Assembly: GCA_005786775.1 (NCBI GenBank)
Contig: SYDD01000324.1
Span: forward strand, 1-7,205
Source: Opitutaceae bacterium
GTDB taxonomy: Bacteria; Verrucomicrobiota; Verrucomicrobiia; Opitutales; Opitutaceae
Length of the DNA: 7,205 nucleotides
Direction of reading: 5' to 3'
Below are positions 7,189-7,205 of the stretch, piece after piece. A program made the translations under genes and the position numbers. Under the pieces are notes generated by a model. That model worked only from the letters and a program-made list of their open reading frames with translations, had not been told where the DNA came from and did not search any database. The first letter of the stretch is position 1. Each line of letters opens with the position of its first letter.

Positions 7189-7199
7189 CTCTCACCTCC
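7189..7199 (-). promoter_or_regulatory. Strong Shine-Dalgarno sequence before the truncated phoH frame
   Basis: Read on the minus strand, GGAGGTGA (7199-7192) is followed by GAG and then the ATG at 7188. GGAGG ends 6 bases before the start codon, which is near-ideal spacing. It supports the ATG at 7188 as a working start and contrasts with the other five genes, none of which has a recognisable Shine-Dalgarno. Confidence 0.6.
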
Positions 7200-7205
7200 A
7201 CGGCC

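Noticed and set aside
1..7205. CRISPR array, tRNA or rRNA genes, insertion sequences, prophage or defence cassette
   Set aside because: No regularly spaced repeats, cloverleaf-like sequences, terminal inverted repeats or transposase motifs were seen; genes fill nearly all of the window. The nuclease-helicase resembles parts of CRISPR-type systems only by domain family.

Overview
The window is very GC-rich (G or C at most third codon positions) and reads as one compact block of six genes, all on the minus strand, so transcription runs from right to left. The order is a PhoH/YbeZ-family ATPase, a membrane HD phosphohydrolase of the PgpH/YqfF type, the rRNA-maturation endonuclease YbeY, a DUF502 membrane protein, a short RecO-like protein, and a PD-(D/E)XK nuclease fused to a DinG/XPD-type iron-sulfur helicase. 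The phoH-pgpH-ybeY core with recO downstream is an old bacterial neighbourhood, also known from Firmicutes. The high GC, the DUF502 insertion and the look of the proteins suggest a Verrucomicrobiota bacterium, perhaps Opitutales. That placement is inference from memory, not from a search.

Layout from the right edge: the PhoH frame (7188-6592) is followed after 3 bases by the HD phosphohydrolase (6588-4258). That gene overlaps ybeY (4261-3776) by 4 bases (ATGA). A 55-base gap, the only real intergenic space, separates ybeY from the DUF502 gene (3720-3058). After 10 bases comes recO (3047-2418, GTG start), which overlaps the nuclease-helicase (2421 to the left edge, GTG start) by 4 bases (GTGA). 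The helicase is cut by the left edge just after motif VI. No tRNA, rRNA, CRISPR array, insertion sequence or clear promoter or terminator was seen.

Functionally the block joins RNA quality control and ribosome maturation (PhoH, YbeY), probable cyclic-di-AMP turnover (HD protein) and recombinational repair (RecO plus nuclease-helicase). The tight spacing and overlaps indicate one operon with translational coupling.

Two places deserve attention. The first is the nuclease-helicase, with a complete RecB/Cas4-like nuclease motif set in front of a complete Fe-S helicase, coupled to recO. The second is the right end, where PhoH homology breaks off abruptly around position 7125. The Walker A half is absent, an in-frame stop closes the frame upstream, and the Walker B Asp is Glu. 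Even so, a textbook Shine-Dalgarno sequence sits before the ATG, unlike the other five genes. This could be a truly remodelled or decaying gene, or an assembly chimera at a sequence end.
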